Source: Xiphydria camelus
Lineage: Eukaryota; Arthropoda; Insecta; Hymenoptera; Xiphydriidae
DNA: 64,000 nt
Direction of reading: 5' to 3'
Assembly: GCA_963678675.1 (NCBI GenBank)
Contig: OY783193.1
Span: 11,766,822-11,830,821 of the forward strand
Under the pieces are notes generated by a model. The model was given only the letters and a program-made list of their open reading frames with translations. It searched no databases and was not told where the DNA came from. Made by a program: the position numbers and the translations under genes. Shown in pieces: positions 1 through 10,964 of the stretch (its first letter is position 1; the number at the start of each line of letters is the position of its first letter).

Positions 1-317
1 GCCACTCTATCTCGCATTCGCTGTTTTCCTTTGGTCCAATAAAAATAACGACATTATTCAGACGCCAGCTGTAAGCGTGGCTAATTGACCTCGTGGATTT
101 AATTACGACGGCGAATTGAGTTCTCCTGATAAATGACCGCGCGCGCGGTGTCGAATTGAAAGGGAGGAGACAAACTTCGTTCGCGAGACGATCGCAGCGA
201 AGACGCGTATGTGGGGAGGAAAGAAGTACGTGCGAAATATAGAGTGCGGATATTTTTAACTGCAAATTACCTCCGGAGGAGGTATAAGAAGCGTCTTCAG
301 AGTTCGCATAGAAACTA
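1..317. other. Unassigned non-coding sequence
   Basis: Mixed sequence with one CGCGCGCG run near 140. No motif, repeat or convincing coding frame is visible. It ends at the TA dinucleotide that flanks the first MITE. Confidence 0.5.
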
Positions 318-540
318 CACTGAGAAAAAAATTTACTTGATCGAAATAAACGTGCTTTTAGATAGTCCCAAGAGCATATTTATTCGATTTAAATGAATAT
401 CGGTTGGACGCAAATATTAGATTATTGAATTAATTAGATGTTATTTGAATCAAATCAATATTCATTTAAATCGAATAAATACGCTCTTGGAACTATCCAA
501 AGGCACGTTTATTTCGATCAAGTACATTTTTGTCTCAGTG
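318..540. mobile_element. TA-flanked palindromic MITE
   Basis: A 223-bp element starts CACTGAGAAAAA, ends in its inverse complement (CTCAGTG), and is flanked by TA on both sides (316-317 and 541-542). The two halves pair along almost their whole length: the block after CTTGATCGAAATAAACGTGC recurs inverted at about 500-520, and an ATTCGATTTAAATGAATAT block lies near the centre. It encodes no protein. TA duplication plus terminal inverted repeats is the signature of Tc1/mariner-mobilised non-autonomous elements. The same terminus recurs on many other elements in this window. Confidence 0.8.
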
Positions 541-542
541 TA

Positions 543-991
543 GTTACTAATTAAACCTTAGCTCGCACACGTCTACACGTATTTCCACCCTTTCGTGCTT
601 CTTGCGCAATAGCGCAGCACACTTCTTAACGCCGGACGCGCGCCGCGAGCGTTGGTCCGCTCGCGAAGAGCAGAGCGAACGAGTAATGCGGAGCTTGCGA
701 TGGAAAAGAGAGCTTGCAATTGAAAAAGTGTCAAAGTACCCGCTCGAACGCGACGTACGTGTAGCCGTATATGCGAGCGAGCGCGGCCTAGACTCGAGAC
801 TACGGCCCGTTCGCGTTAACATAATTAGTCTTATCTAGGGGTGACATTCATCACGCGAAACGCGGAAGCCTCCCGCTTATACCTACCCTGTAACGATCGG
901 ATCGATATCGCTTATTGTACTCGGAATAGATTACATCTCTTTGAATGACGAATTCGTGCTCCTGGAAAGTTTGGCGCAATGCGTTTGCGTG
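543..991. other. Unassigned CpG-rich sequence
   Basis: CpG-rich, apparently single-copy DNA. Two overlapping open frames near 547-838, on opposite strands, look like by-products of high GC. No repeat, RNA gene or promoter motif is recognised. Confidence 0.4.
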
Positions 992-1240
992 CACCGATAA
1001 ACATAACCTGGTCAATCAAACCAAAATCTTGGAGACCATAGTCAAACCGCTTGTTAAATATGGATCCTCCGTCTATCTGGTTAGACTGATCATTTTTTCG
1101 GTAGAATAACTAGACGTGCAGTTAGAATAACTGAACGTATAGTTGATATTTGATTCAATCGACTAGTATTTTGGTTAGAGTAACTAAATTCATTTATCCA
1201 AATGTGTTTTGTCGTTTTGACCAAGTCATTTTTCTCGGTA
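992..1240. mobile_element. MITE of the GGTCAAAATGAC family, copy 1
   Basis: Begins CACCGATAAA and ends TTTTTCTCGGTA next to TATG. It carries blocks found in several other elements here: CCAAAATCTTGGAGACCAT on the left, and on the right the inverse complement of the GACAAAACRCATYTGG block. Related copies lie at 22713, 25745-26113, 29963/30957, 34046, 46136, 47275 and 53079. This copy is in the opposite orientation to those at 34046 and 53079. It has no coding capacity. Confidence 0.7.
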
Positions 1241-1246
1241 TATGTA

Positions 1247-1547
1247 CACGGACAAAAAAATGATTTTGCAGTCCTTGCAAGACTGAGTATCGTTGCGAAC
1301 TTTTTGCAGTCATGACAAAATTATTATCCGTGGCAGCAAAAGATACGTCCAATAATAGCAATTGAATATGCATACAAGCGCAGTGAAATCTTTTTTCGGT
1401 AAAAATATTATTTGCCCTCTCAACAAATATTTTCACCAGTGTTGAGCATATTTTCTACCGCCACGGATGATATCTTTATCACGATGGTAAAAAGTTCTCA
1501 GCAAAATCTAGTTTTGCTGAGACTATAAAATCATTTTTTTTTCTGTG
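1247..1547. mobile_element. TA-flanked MITE, GATTTTGCAG family, copy 1
   Basis: A 301-bp element flanked by TA at 1245-1246 and 1548-1549. Its ends are CACGGACAAAAAAATG and the inverse of CACAGAAAAAAAAATG. Both ends continue into a GATTTT-GCAG/ATAG block, and the interior contains a TATC-rich palindrome around AATAATAGCAATTG. It sits only six bases after the preceding MITE. A diverged second copy lies at 58234-58538. Confidence 0.75.
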
Positions 1548-1611
1548 TAGTTGTTCACGGCTACCGCGGATATCGGGTCGAGAAGCGAGGGAATTTTTTC
1601 ATAGAATCGTA

Positions 1612-1770
1612 CACTGAAAAAAGTAGTTAGCTAATCCAGCTATATTTCTGGCTACCTCAGACACAACTAGAAAAATATTGCTAGCGTAGCAAAAATTCTT
1701 GCTATTGCGAAGAAAATTATCACTGCAATTACTATAATTTTCTAGTTGTGGCCAAATTTGTGTTTGAGTG
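1612..1770. mobile_element. Short TA-flanked MITE
   Basis: A 159-bp element flanked by TA at 1610-1611 and 1771-1772. It begins CACTGAAAAAAGTAG and ends GTTTGAGTG. Internally, ACAACTAGAAAAATATTGC is mirrored by TAATTTTCTAGTTGTG. It is the smallest of the four MITEs crowded into the first 1.8 kb. Confidence 0.7.
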
Positions 1771-1772
1771 TA

Positions 1773-2458
1773 GGAATTCTTCCCGGCCTCCGGAGTCTCG
1801 CTCGTCTTTGCGGAACCACTTTCGCTGTCTCTCGCCCTCCTCTCCTACTATACATAAAAAAAGCAGTTCTCAGAGCGAGAGCAAAGACAAAAAGTCGCAC
1901 GCCTTATTGTGCGCCGGTGAGGCCGACTCAAAGGCTTAGCCGTGTATCATGCAGGCGCTTATAGGGATCGCGGGGTGGTAGCGCGCGACGTACGGCCGGC
2001 TAAGTAACTACCCCGAACGCGCGCGCTGCTCCCTCGCACGGGTGTGCGCGCACGGCTGCGTGTAACGCGCGTGCGTGTGGGTGCGCTCGTGAAAGAAGTG
2101 GGGGAGAAAAATACACCTAGCTACCTCGTTCATTTTTATCCCCTAAAGCAATTTCAGCATTGTTTTAAAATAGTACTTAGCAGGGTCATTGTATTATGCA
2201 TGCGCCCCCTTCTAGTGCAGGGGTGCACGCCGGTGTGAGAACACTTGATTCCTCGCGCACGTGAGCCCCGGGTCCATTGTTAACCGAGGGGAAGAGAGAA
2301 CTCTTTTTCTTCTATCACCCGGCCTCCCGGTTACTCCTGCGTCCGAGATTTTACGACAGTGCTTATTTCGACCGGGTTCGTCGTCGCGATTTATAACTTA
2401 TAACGTGCGCTATCTATTTCGCTTCTACCTCGTCGAAACGTCGGGAAAGTTATGGTAC
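1773..2458. other. Unassigned CpG-rich sequence
   Basis: CpG-rich, with alternating pyrimidine-rich and CG-rich stretches. Several short frames are open, but none resembles a known protein or shows a start context or splice sites worth calling. Confidence 0.4.
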
Positions 2459-4030
2459 GGGATCCCTCATAAGAAAAAAATAATAATTTTTGTCACTCAG
2501 TGTCAAATGCTCGGTTTCATGGGCGTCCTCGACGCATGTGAAATCATCTTTCACACACCAATTCGTGAAAAGTTGCGCAGTGCGTGAAATAACCTGCGCA
2601 GTGCGTGAAATCGTCAACCTCGTATTTGACACTTAGTGACAAAAAATAGAATTCGTTATTCGGTTGTTTCGCGCCGTTCTAACGAGTGTGATTGCCGTAC
2701 TCGCTTCGCTCGTGCGGCAAACTTCACACTCGTTAGAAACAGCGCTTCACGCCCTAATAACGAAAATAACTATTTTGTCACTCAGTGTCAAATACTCGGT
2801 TTCATGGGCGTCCTCGATGCATGTGAAGTCATCTTTCACACACCTATTCGTGAAAAGTTGCGCAGTGCGTGAAATAACCTGCGCAGTGCGTGAAATCGTC
2901 AACCTCGTATTTGACACTTAGTGACAAAAAATAGAATTCGTTATTCGGTTGTCTCGCGCCGTTCTAACGAGTGTGATTGCCGTACTCGCTTCGCTCGTGC
3001 GGCAAACTTCACACTCGTTAGAAACAGCGCTTCACGCCCTAATAACGAAAATAACTATTTTGTCACTCGGTGTCAAAAACCTCGGTCTTTCGATCGCCCT
3101 CGACGCTTGTGAAATCGTATTTCACACACTGAAGCTGCTCAGTGTGTAAACAACCTGCGCAATACGTGAAAGTACATGCGCAGTGCGTGAACAGCACGCT
3201 CGGTTCGCTCGTGCGGCAAACTTCACACTCGTTAAAAACATGCGCTTCGCGCATTCGTATCGAAAATAACTATACCACTCCTCTGAAACTTTGTGAGCCG
3301 CTTCATTTTGCCGAGTCTGCCAGCTTTTTTATCTGCGAAAAGTCTGGTTTCCGCCGGGGTTTCGAGGTATTAATTAACAAACATGTCAAAATTATGAATT
3401 TTGTCGAACTGGACATACCCGGCAGAAAACTTGTCGGACGATGTTACCATCAAATTTTATAAATAATAATCTATCTGTGGCGAAAAAATCAGATCGTTGG
3501 TAATTAGTTAACGAATTTTATCAATTTCACATGTTCAGAGTGTCGGACTGGACATACCTGGCATAAAACTTGTCGAATAATGTTACCGTGTGATTTCATA
3601 AATATTTATCTTACTTCGGGCAAAGAATCAGCTTGTTGGTCATCAATAAACAAAATTCATAAATTTGACATGATTGTTTATTAACCTCTTCACGCCCTTG
3701 GCCACATATGTGGACGTTTAGTTTTCCACAATTATAGCCACCGTCTATAATAAATAGAACAAAAACCCGACAACAACTTGCTCACTACAGAATCCCCCAA
3801 TCACAGAAGCAAAAATTCCCATTAATATAAAATAAATAAATCGCAAAAGAAAAAAAACATTGTCATCTTTTTCTCGCCACAAAAATTTCGTCCCTGAAGA
3901 GGTGAATATCTCGAAACCTCGGCGGAAACTAGACTTTTCGCAGATAAAAAAGTTGGCAGATTCGGCAAAATGAAGCTGCCCATAAAGTTTCAGAGCAGTG
4001 GTAATCATTTTTTTTCTTATGAGGGATCCC
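2459..4030. mobile_element. Long terminal-inverted-repeat element interrupted by a tandem array
   Basis: The outer ends GGGATCCCTCATAAGAAAAA (2459) and its inverse complement (ending 4030) form terminal repeats of about 130 bp. The right arm (about 3905-4030) is continuous. The left arm is split: its first 30 bp lie at 2459-2488 and the rest resumes at about 3268-3372 with the CTGAAACTTTGTGAGC, TTCATTTTGCCGAG and TTTTTTATCTGCGAAAAGTC blocks. The 285-bp array fills the split. The interior (3404-3670) holds a 139-bp block present twice, marked by GGACATACC, GGCA-AAAACTTGTCG and ATGTTACC. It has no transposase, and I see no clear target duplication. Confidence 0.65.
2490..3268. repeat. 285-bp double-hairpin tandem repeat, three units
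   Basis: The motif GTCACTCAGTGTCAAA recurs with exact 285-bp spacing (2494, 2779; third at 3064 as GTCACTCGGTGTCAAA). Units 1 and 2 are almost identical; unit 3 is diverged and shortened. Each unit contains two hairpins. One is bounded by TTGTCACTCAGTGTCAAAT and ATTTGACACTTAGTGACAAA. The other is bounded by TTCTAACGAGTGTGA and TCACACTCGTTAGAA, with TTGCCG/CGGCAA at its tip. Short frames repeated in each unit are explained by DNA duplication, not by protein selection. A lone unit lies inverted at 25337-25607. Confidence 0.85.
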
Positions 4031-5356
4031 ATATATAGTATACTAGTATCGTTTTAGGCGATATTTATTGACATTTTGAGCGCCTCCACCACTCTTGAAC
4101 TTTGCGGCAGTACAATCGTAAAATCGAATAACTCGGAGAGGAGAATTCGTCGTCTACGTACAATGTTCTCTTGAAAGTCTCTCGTCGTATACGTCGTAAA
4201 ACTATATTATATTCGGAACACAGAGACATAGAGAGAGAGAGAAAGGAAGAGCGAGAAGAAGGGAAGAGAGAGCGCCTCGCTGAGTATGACGCCCGCGGTA
4301 ACGTTTCGAGCACCCTCCTGCAAGATAAAGGCTTGCATATACTTAGCGAGTACATACACACTCGCATTCCGCTTGCGCGCAGCTGCTGAAATTTTGTCCC
4401 TTCTTAACAAGATTGTCGTAGGTGAGAGAACGCTGCTGTCAGCTTTTCGCAAGGACGAATATTCCACTCTATCGCCTGACCAATCCTAATATCGCATTAA
4501 AAATAAATTCATTCAGAATTTTGATTCCAAAGTGTGTTAAAAACAATTGTTTGATGTTGGCTTTCGAAAACTATCGAAGAAATTTTGCTTTCATTACGAT
4601 TCTCAAATGAATTGAGCACAGAGAAACTGCAGTGGGACGTTATAGTTGCACGTCGTTGCGAGGGGGAAAATGTTTGATCTCGAATTCGTCGCCAGGGCCC
4701 CCACGACAATTCCAAAACTACGGCGTTAAGTACATGGCCGCAGGGCGCGTGGCCAAAGGCGCTGGAACGGCCCTCTTGTGTTCATTGTTCGCAGTCCATA
4801 CCCCGTAGCTCCCGACGCCCCACGGACCAGCCGTGCTTTCCGCTCTCATCTCATCTTGTGCCAGCCTAGTGACTTCATAAGGGTCTCATTTTCATTAAGA
4901 ATTAAAGTTGAAGTCTGGGGAAAAAGTTTCAGTCGCCTTTTCCGTGCAAATGAGATCGCTATCTCTAACTTCTAAAAGCGTCTCGCTGAAGGGATCTAGC
5001 GAGTCGCGTCTGTTTTCGGGGACGCGGCGGAGTGTGGGGTGAATTATTCAGGAACGGTTGATGACGTTGTCTGCATCCACGTTAGCGTCTCAAAACGTTC
5101 TACCGGCGATTCTTCACCGATACGATATTTTATTGGGAACTTTTCTAGCTGAATGCAGCGGACCGAGAAAAATAATGTTTCCATCCCTCTGGTAAATGAA
5201 TACGCGATATCAGAAAAATTCGCCGAACCTTTCATTTGAACGCGGCGAACTCAATTTCAATTTTCATAATTACAGGAACTCATGATGAATGGAGGAAGCT
5301 GTAGCTACGATTAATCGATACACGCCCGTGGCATAATGTGGTTTCTAATAAGCCGA
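4031..5356. other. Unassigned sequence with a GA-rich tract
   Basis: A purine-rich simple tract (GAGAGAGAGA and GAAG repeats) occupies about 4229-4275. The remainder is mixed unique-looking DNA without recognised genes or repeats. Confidence 0.4.
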
Positions 5357-5359
5357 TTA

Positions 5360-6033
5360 CACTGGTCAACAAAATTACATTTTTTTCTGTTACACGAACC
5401 AGACCAGGTGATTCTTATAGATTTATGTGCGCTAAAAACAAATCTGACTCTTAAATTTACGTATCACGTCAGGATTTTGAAATACTTGAGGTTAAATATA
5501 CGAAAACCGGCGATTTTGGCCATATTCACGGGTCTATTACAATGAAACTAAAAACTGTTTCTTAATTGCACTTACAGCATTTGAAAGTGTCATTTTTGAA
5601 CTTTTCAATACATTACTTGATTGTTCCTAAACGATTTTACAAAGCCAAATTTCAGTACGACAAGTCGATCGTTTAGGTCCACCGCACCACGCGCCTGATA
5701 CATTTAGACGCGTGGCGCGGTGGACCTAAACGATCGACTTGTCGTACTGAAATTTGGCTTTGTAAAATCGTTTAGGAACAATCAAGTAATGTATTGAAAA
5801 GTTCAAAAACGACACTTTCAAATGCTGTAAGTGCAATTAAGAAACAGTTTTTAGTTTCATTGTAATAGACCCGTGAATATGGCCAAAATCGCCTGTTTTC
5901 GTATATTTAACCTCAAGTATTTCAAAATCCTGACGCGATACGCAAATTTGAGAGTCAGATTCGTTTTTAGCGCACATAAATCTATAAGAATCACCTGGTC
6001 TGGTTCGTGTAACAAAATCACTGTTGACCAGTG
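5360..6033. mobile_element. 674-bp foldback MITE with TTA target duplication
   Basis: The arms (about 5360-5692 and 5702-6033) are near-perfect inverse complements. They begin CACTGGTCAAC and meet in a tiny loop inside CCACGCG...CGCGTGG. TTA flanks both sides (5357-5359 and 6034-6036), matching the 3-bp T-A-rich duplication of PIF/Harbinger elements, though the superfamily is an inference. Frames on the two arms are mirror images and not genes. A partly diverged relative lies at 46572-47080. Confidence 0.8.
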
Positions 6034-6036
6034 TTA

Positions 6037-7156
6037 TCAAATACATTCCGCGCAGGTGTATCAATTCTCATTAGCAGATTAAAAAATGCCTTTGTTCTCC
6101 GAATGAAAACGTTCGTTATTTGCGCGGGGGTGTTTCGCTGTTAATTTCGTTATTCGCTGCGGGTGCGAACGACCGAAGAATTTCGGATACGAAGAATTTG
6201 TCCGCGATATACGAAGGGAAGAAGAGGGCCGCCGGAAGTGATTCACGTCGACGCATCTCGCGCGATACCTGTACGCCTCCTCGCTTCGGAAGAAGTGCGC
6301 GCGAGAAGATTAATCGAACCGCGTGAGGGGGGTAACGTCGCGCGACAAATCGTCCCTCGCTAAATGCTGCAGGCGTCGGGAGAGAGCGACGAGTTCTCCG
6401 CGCGCGAGTACGCCGCGACACTCTCTCGACAACGCGTCGACTGTGCGCCGGTTGGATCGGCGTAATAATGAGGCCGACAATTAAGCCGCTCCCGTGACGA
6501 GTCACTATACGCACGACTAATTTGCCCGATAAGCCGGGTAAATAATCCACGCAGTTTTCTCTCCAGGGAGGGACGAGTGTTACGATCAGCGGGTCATCGG
6601 GGGGGCGGGGATCGCATCGCGAATATTGACGAACGAAGGTACAGGTATAATTTCGCGCGGAAGTCCATTTCTGGCCACAAAGCTCGCCTTCCTTTGATGC
6701 GCGGTCGTACTGGAAAGTAAATTCACGTCTCGATATTCCAGAGACACAACGCGAGAGTATTTTTTTTAGGGACCTTCAGTCTCTCTGCGTCCTGGCATAT
6801 GACTTCCGACACCCTTTACGCACTCTTTCACGTGTAGCGTCGCACGCGAGAACACTGCAGCCGTCGTTTCAGCGCTTTGTTATGTTTTCAAGGACGTGGC
6901 TAGACTCGAAGAGAAACACTCCTCTTATACCTATGTCTGCGGATCCTGGAAGAAGATCCATTTTATCAGGTGCACACAGATCGTCGGTTCAGAAGAATAC
7001 TATCCTATGTCCAAAAACATGAAACATGAAACATGAAACAGTGTATACCACAATTCAGGTAACTATTTATATATATTATATTTAATAAAAACCATACCTC
7101 GAAAAATTGTCCAGAATTGTCTTCGTTGTAGGGCAATAAAACTTTCAAATGCGTAA
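6037..7156. other. Unassigned CpG-rich sequence
   Basis: A CpG-rich block (6120-6600) with overlapping open frames on both strands, which I regard as chance. CATGAAA occurs three times in tandem near 7018-7040. A weak 27-nt inverted match pairs about 6980-7006 with 7566-7592, bracketing the next MITE. Confidence 0.4.
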
Positions 7157-7158
7157 TA

Positions 7159-7528
7159 GGGTAAACCACCCAGTTATTGGACAGTCTAATTTAAATAAAT
7201 AATAACAAGATTCCTAGTTTTTACTTTAATAAATATCATCAAAAACCGTACCTGGCTTATTGATTCTTGACTGTCCAATTACTGGATTGAGTATTTCCAA
7301 AAAATAAGAACACTTTCCAATAACTAAGTTTTTTGACTTTATCTCAGTTTTTTATTGTTGAAAATTATATTCTTTCCAACTAATAATTGTAAGTTACTGG
7401 AATGTAAAGCCAATATATTTTCAATCTCAAAACAAGCCACCACTCATATGTCTAGGTAGAAAAATATCTTTAACACGGTCTCAAATCTTTTAAAATGCTT
7501 AAGTGTCCAATAACTGGGTGGTTTACCC
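7159..7528. mobile_element. TA-flanked MITE with GGGTAAACCACCCAGTTATT ends
   Basis: A 370-bp element whose first 26 bases (GGGTAAACCACCCAGTTATT and onward to GGACA) recur exactly inverted at its right end. It is flanked by TA (7157-7158 and 7529-7530). The AT-rich interior carries further scattered copies of CCAATAACT and its variants, suggesting internal sub-repeats that echo the terminus. It has no coding capacity. TA duplication fits Tc1/mariner-type mobilisation. Confidence 0.8.
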
Positions 7529-7645
7529 TACTCAAAACTATAATAATAGAAAAGGACTTATTGTTAGGCAAGTATTCTTCTCAACCGATGAGATGTCAAT
7601 AGCGAGACTTCACGGAGGAAGAGGATTAGTAATTTTTACATCGAA

Positions 7646-7876
7646 TCCCAGTAAAAGGGCTCTTCGAGGTGATACATAGAATTTTTTAACAGATACAGAG
7701 TATTTTTTACAGTTCGTAACAGTGTAAAGCGTAAACATCTAACGCATATTAAACGGGAAGCTGGTAAATTTTACTGTACAAACTGATGTTTATACAATTA
7801 ATGACGAACTGTAAAAAGCACGCTGTGGTCTGTTAAAAACTTCAATGTTTCACCTCGAGGAGCCCTGTTACTGGGA
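7646..7876. mobile_element. Inverted-repeat MITE with TCCCAGTAAAAGGGCTC ends
   Basis: About 231 bp. The left end TCCCAGTAAAAGGGCTCTTC and the right end GAGGAGCCCTGTTACTGGGA are inverse complements with few mismatches, and the pairing continues inward (CGAGGTGA/TCACCTCG, TACAGTTCGT/ACGAACTGTA). I see no clear target duplication, so the exact boundaries are approximate. Confidence 0.6.
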
Positions 7877-9606
7877 TAATTACAAACGTTCATAGGTTTT
7901 TTGCATAATCTTTGACCAATCCTTTCTCTTCATGTCGCAACACTCGTTTCAATTGCGCTGGGCTGCTCCGTCGCGTCCACGGAATCAGTGTCGAATTAAG
8001 GGAGACAAACGCCATTACACGCCCTAAGAATTCTAAGCGGCTTCGGAGGAGCAGCCACGAGCAATGGAGAGATAGGTTCGACTAGGAAATTTTGCAAATT
8101 CCTACTTAACACGTCGACCAAATTATTAAGCTTCTACGAATTTAGATTCTCAACAGCGACTACCCCCCTTAAGTAATTCAAACTCCTTGCTCCGTCTGGC
8201 GCTAGGAATTCGCCCCATCGTCGTGCCTACTTAATCGCGCGACGCGGTCTACGACTTTATTCATTATTAATAACGCTGCGTGTCAAGCCCATATGGGACG
8301 ACCGACTGACTCCGGCGAAGACGTTCCAATTACACTTTGGAGCTTTACCCCGGATACACGGTGTTATCGGAGCGTCGGAAAATCAGAATCGAGCAAAGAC
8401 CGAGAGATCGCAAAGGGGATGAAACGATTCAACGATAAATAACGACGTTCTTTCTAGAAATTCAAAACGCTAAAAATCCCCTCAGCCCTTTCCCTTCCCC
8501 TCGATATACGCGGTCGAAAAATTGAATCGAAAGAAACAGTCACAACGCCCGAGCCCCTTGACTTCCGTGCCGATGCCGGAAACGAGGGTGCGCGGGGAAA
8601 TCCGCGGCACATTTGTTAATTAAAATCGTTTCATCGGCGCCGGATAACGCGTATAGGCTCTTACTACAGGGTCTCGTGACAAATGCTCCCCCGTCACGAA
8701 TCGTTTCTACGCCCAGCGTATAAATTAATAATTACGAACGCCGCCATTACCGGAATTAATGCCGCGACAATATTATTCGATCGTTTTGCCAATAACTCAC
8801 TCGATATTGGTGGAACTTGGCTGATAAAAATCGCAGGACGGCCGAGCGGAAAGATTTCGTAGCGCGACGGCGATAAACGCCCGAACGTTTCCTAAAGGGG
8901 CGTCGTCGTTCGGTGAAAAATCGCGAATGGGTCTGTCGACTATCGTGGAAAGGCGTTCGGTTGCTGGTGGAATGCATTTTGCAGCGAGCAATGGACACCC
9001 GGTCGTTCGTTATTTAATGCACGGCGAGTACAAGGTGTCGATAAAATAACGATCTCCCATCGAGGGTGTCACGAGAGATGAGATAAATATGGGTATTTGA
9101 ACGGGGCAGATAATGCAAACAAACGCTCGGTGAGTTATGCTTCCCGCGCCGTACGCTCATCCGCAATACGATACGCTTTGCGTGAAATTTGCTTTAAATT
9201 ACCACCGATAGCGTAATGCAACTTGGGACTCGCTCTCGCGTTGCACGCTGTATTCGTACATTGATCAGAAAATGTTATTCAACCACTCAAACGTTGTTAA
9301 TTGACTCTCCTCTTGTTGATTAAAAATTTTAATTTATTCACGAAAATTGCAATCTCTCGTTTAATGAAATTTTGTATCGTTCTACTCGAAGTATTTTTGT
9401 CTGCTGATTTCGAAAATAACAGATTTATTGAGCAAATTCCAAATGAACATCGAGATATCGATGATTTTTTGCGAACAAATAATTTTCCGCCATAAAAAGG
9501 TGTTGATATCTTTTATTTCAGATATCTACTTTATAACAAAGTCTTTCTTAATTAGTATTAAAAAATTTCATAATTTCGTGTACTAACCACGGCGGTCTTC
9601 ACACTG
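7877..9606. other. Unassigned, possibly conserved non-coding sequence
   Basis: Unique-looking DNA with AT-rich islands carrying TTAATTAA and TAATTA motifs (about 8610-8630 and 8725-8760) inside CpG-rich surroundings. No repeat or exon is supported. The 9301-9495 frame (64 codons) is AT-rich and unrecognised. Confidence 0.35.
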
Positions 9607-9858
9607 CACCGAGAAAAGAGTTAATTTGTAGTTTATAAAGGTTTGTTTGAATATGACGAAATAAACATTTTATCAGACCAAGTAAATATTCGTTAACTAT
9701 TACGATATTTATTTGGCACAATTAGATCCTTTGAAGCAACCGTTCGAATGAAATAAACATTTTAATAATTAACCTACATTTTATCGTCCTAATGAAATAT
9801 TTATTTCACCATTTCTGAAGTTACATGTATTAACTATTAATAAATTGTTTTCTCGGTG
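9607..9858. mobile_element. MITE with CACCGAGAAAAGAG ends
   Basis: Begins CACCGAGAAAAGAG and ends GTTTTCTCGGTG, followed by TA (9859-9860); the left flank is TG. The interior has mirrored GAAATAAACATTTT and AATGAAATATTTATTTC blocks. It has the terminus shared with many other elements in this window. Confidence 0.7.
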
Positions 9859-9860
9859 TA

Positions 9861-10756
9861 CTCATTACGGAAGTCCAGGAAAAGCAAAGCGATAAAAACT
9901 TCGTCAATGTGTCATTACTCGTCACCTCTAAACGTACGTATACACTCGGGCGTATACTCAGCGACGTCGATCAACGGTCATTCGAGCCTCACGCGTCTTG
10001 ACAACTGGGACTTGGATAATCTTACCGTTCGTGATGTCAAGTGATTACAGCTATTTTATCCCACTTGTACTTATTAGGGGTGATACGCCGGCCGAGCGAC
10101 CGTTATGGGTGCCATCTGAATCTCTGTCCCTTGAATGCCTCCATTTACCATTAAGCACATTACTATTATCCTATCACCCGCTCACTCGTCCAAAGGAGAC
10201 TTCTTTGGTTTGCCCGTGATGTACGAAGCCATTTGCGCAAAGTGGCGTTCATTACTAAATTATGTCGGTTTCGTAGCATCGCATTAAACCCTGTATCGTC
10301 TGCCCCCTGCGCGATGCAGCGGGCGCGTGAGGAAAAACGGTCGGCGGAGGAGCGTGTGCAGCAAGTACAGCTGCTCCTGCTGATATTCGATATTGCCCCG
10401 TCGAAATTACCTCCTCCTTACGCCACACCAGGGGCGGCTTCAGGAGTTAGGATGAGTAGGAGTAAGATTGGGGCGATTAATTATAATACTTTAATTAATT
10501 TTTTGCCTGAATCACTTATTGCGGAAGTTTAACAATGTTCGAGTACTTTTATTTTTACCTATAATCACGCTATATAAATTTGGTATACCTATATAAATTT
10601 TGTGTGATAACAGAGCCGGCAAAACGTAGAAAATAGCGCAGCAATATTAACAATTACATCGGCTACTATCACATGTCTAAAGCTAAACTGGATATAGCGT
10701 TCCTTCCTTTCCACAAATCGGTTCACACTCTGAACCATATGTGATTTAAACTGGAA
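9861..10756. other. Unassigned sequence
   Basis: Mixed sequence. A 99-codon frame at 10233-10532 (+) contains an Arg/Glu-rich stretch (MQRAREEKRSAEERVQQVQ) but matches no family I recognise. It could be a fragment of a decayed element. Confidence 0.3.
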
Positions 10757-10964
10757 CATATCATACGAGGTGAAACTTACTCGTCAGGAGAGAAACTTTA
10801 ATCACTCTTATCTCATTATCTATGAGCTTTTGACTGATATTTATTTATATAACACTTTCATAAGTCTCATATTATCGATGTAGGCCAAAAGTTTATAAAT
10901 AATGAGATAATAATGATCGAAGTTTCTTTCCTGGCGAATAAGTTTAGCCTCGCATGGTATAGTA
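10757..10964. repeat. Foldback repeat sharing sequence with 31156-31325
   Basis: Arms of about 78 bp (10757-10833 and 10886-10964) pair through ATACGAGGTGAAACTTACTC against GAATAAGTTTAGCCTCGCAT and through CTCATTATCTATGAGCTTTT against its inverse. The loop is about 50 bp. The loop and right arm (GATGTAGGCCAAAAGTT, GAAGTTTCTTTCCT, AAGTTTAGCCTC) recur at 31156-31325, so this is a dispersed family. Confidence 0.6.

Noticed and set aside
2636..3112. Repeated frame MTKNRIRYSVVSRRSNECDC in several copies
   Set aside because: Copies are identical because the DNA repeat is duplicated, and the frame crosses hairpins; there is no sign of protein selection.
6980..7592. Outer 27-nt inverted match around the MITE at 7159
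   Set aside because: Short and imperfect, with no extension or flanking duplication; could be chance or a relic of an older element.
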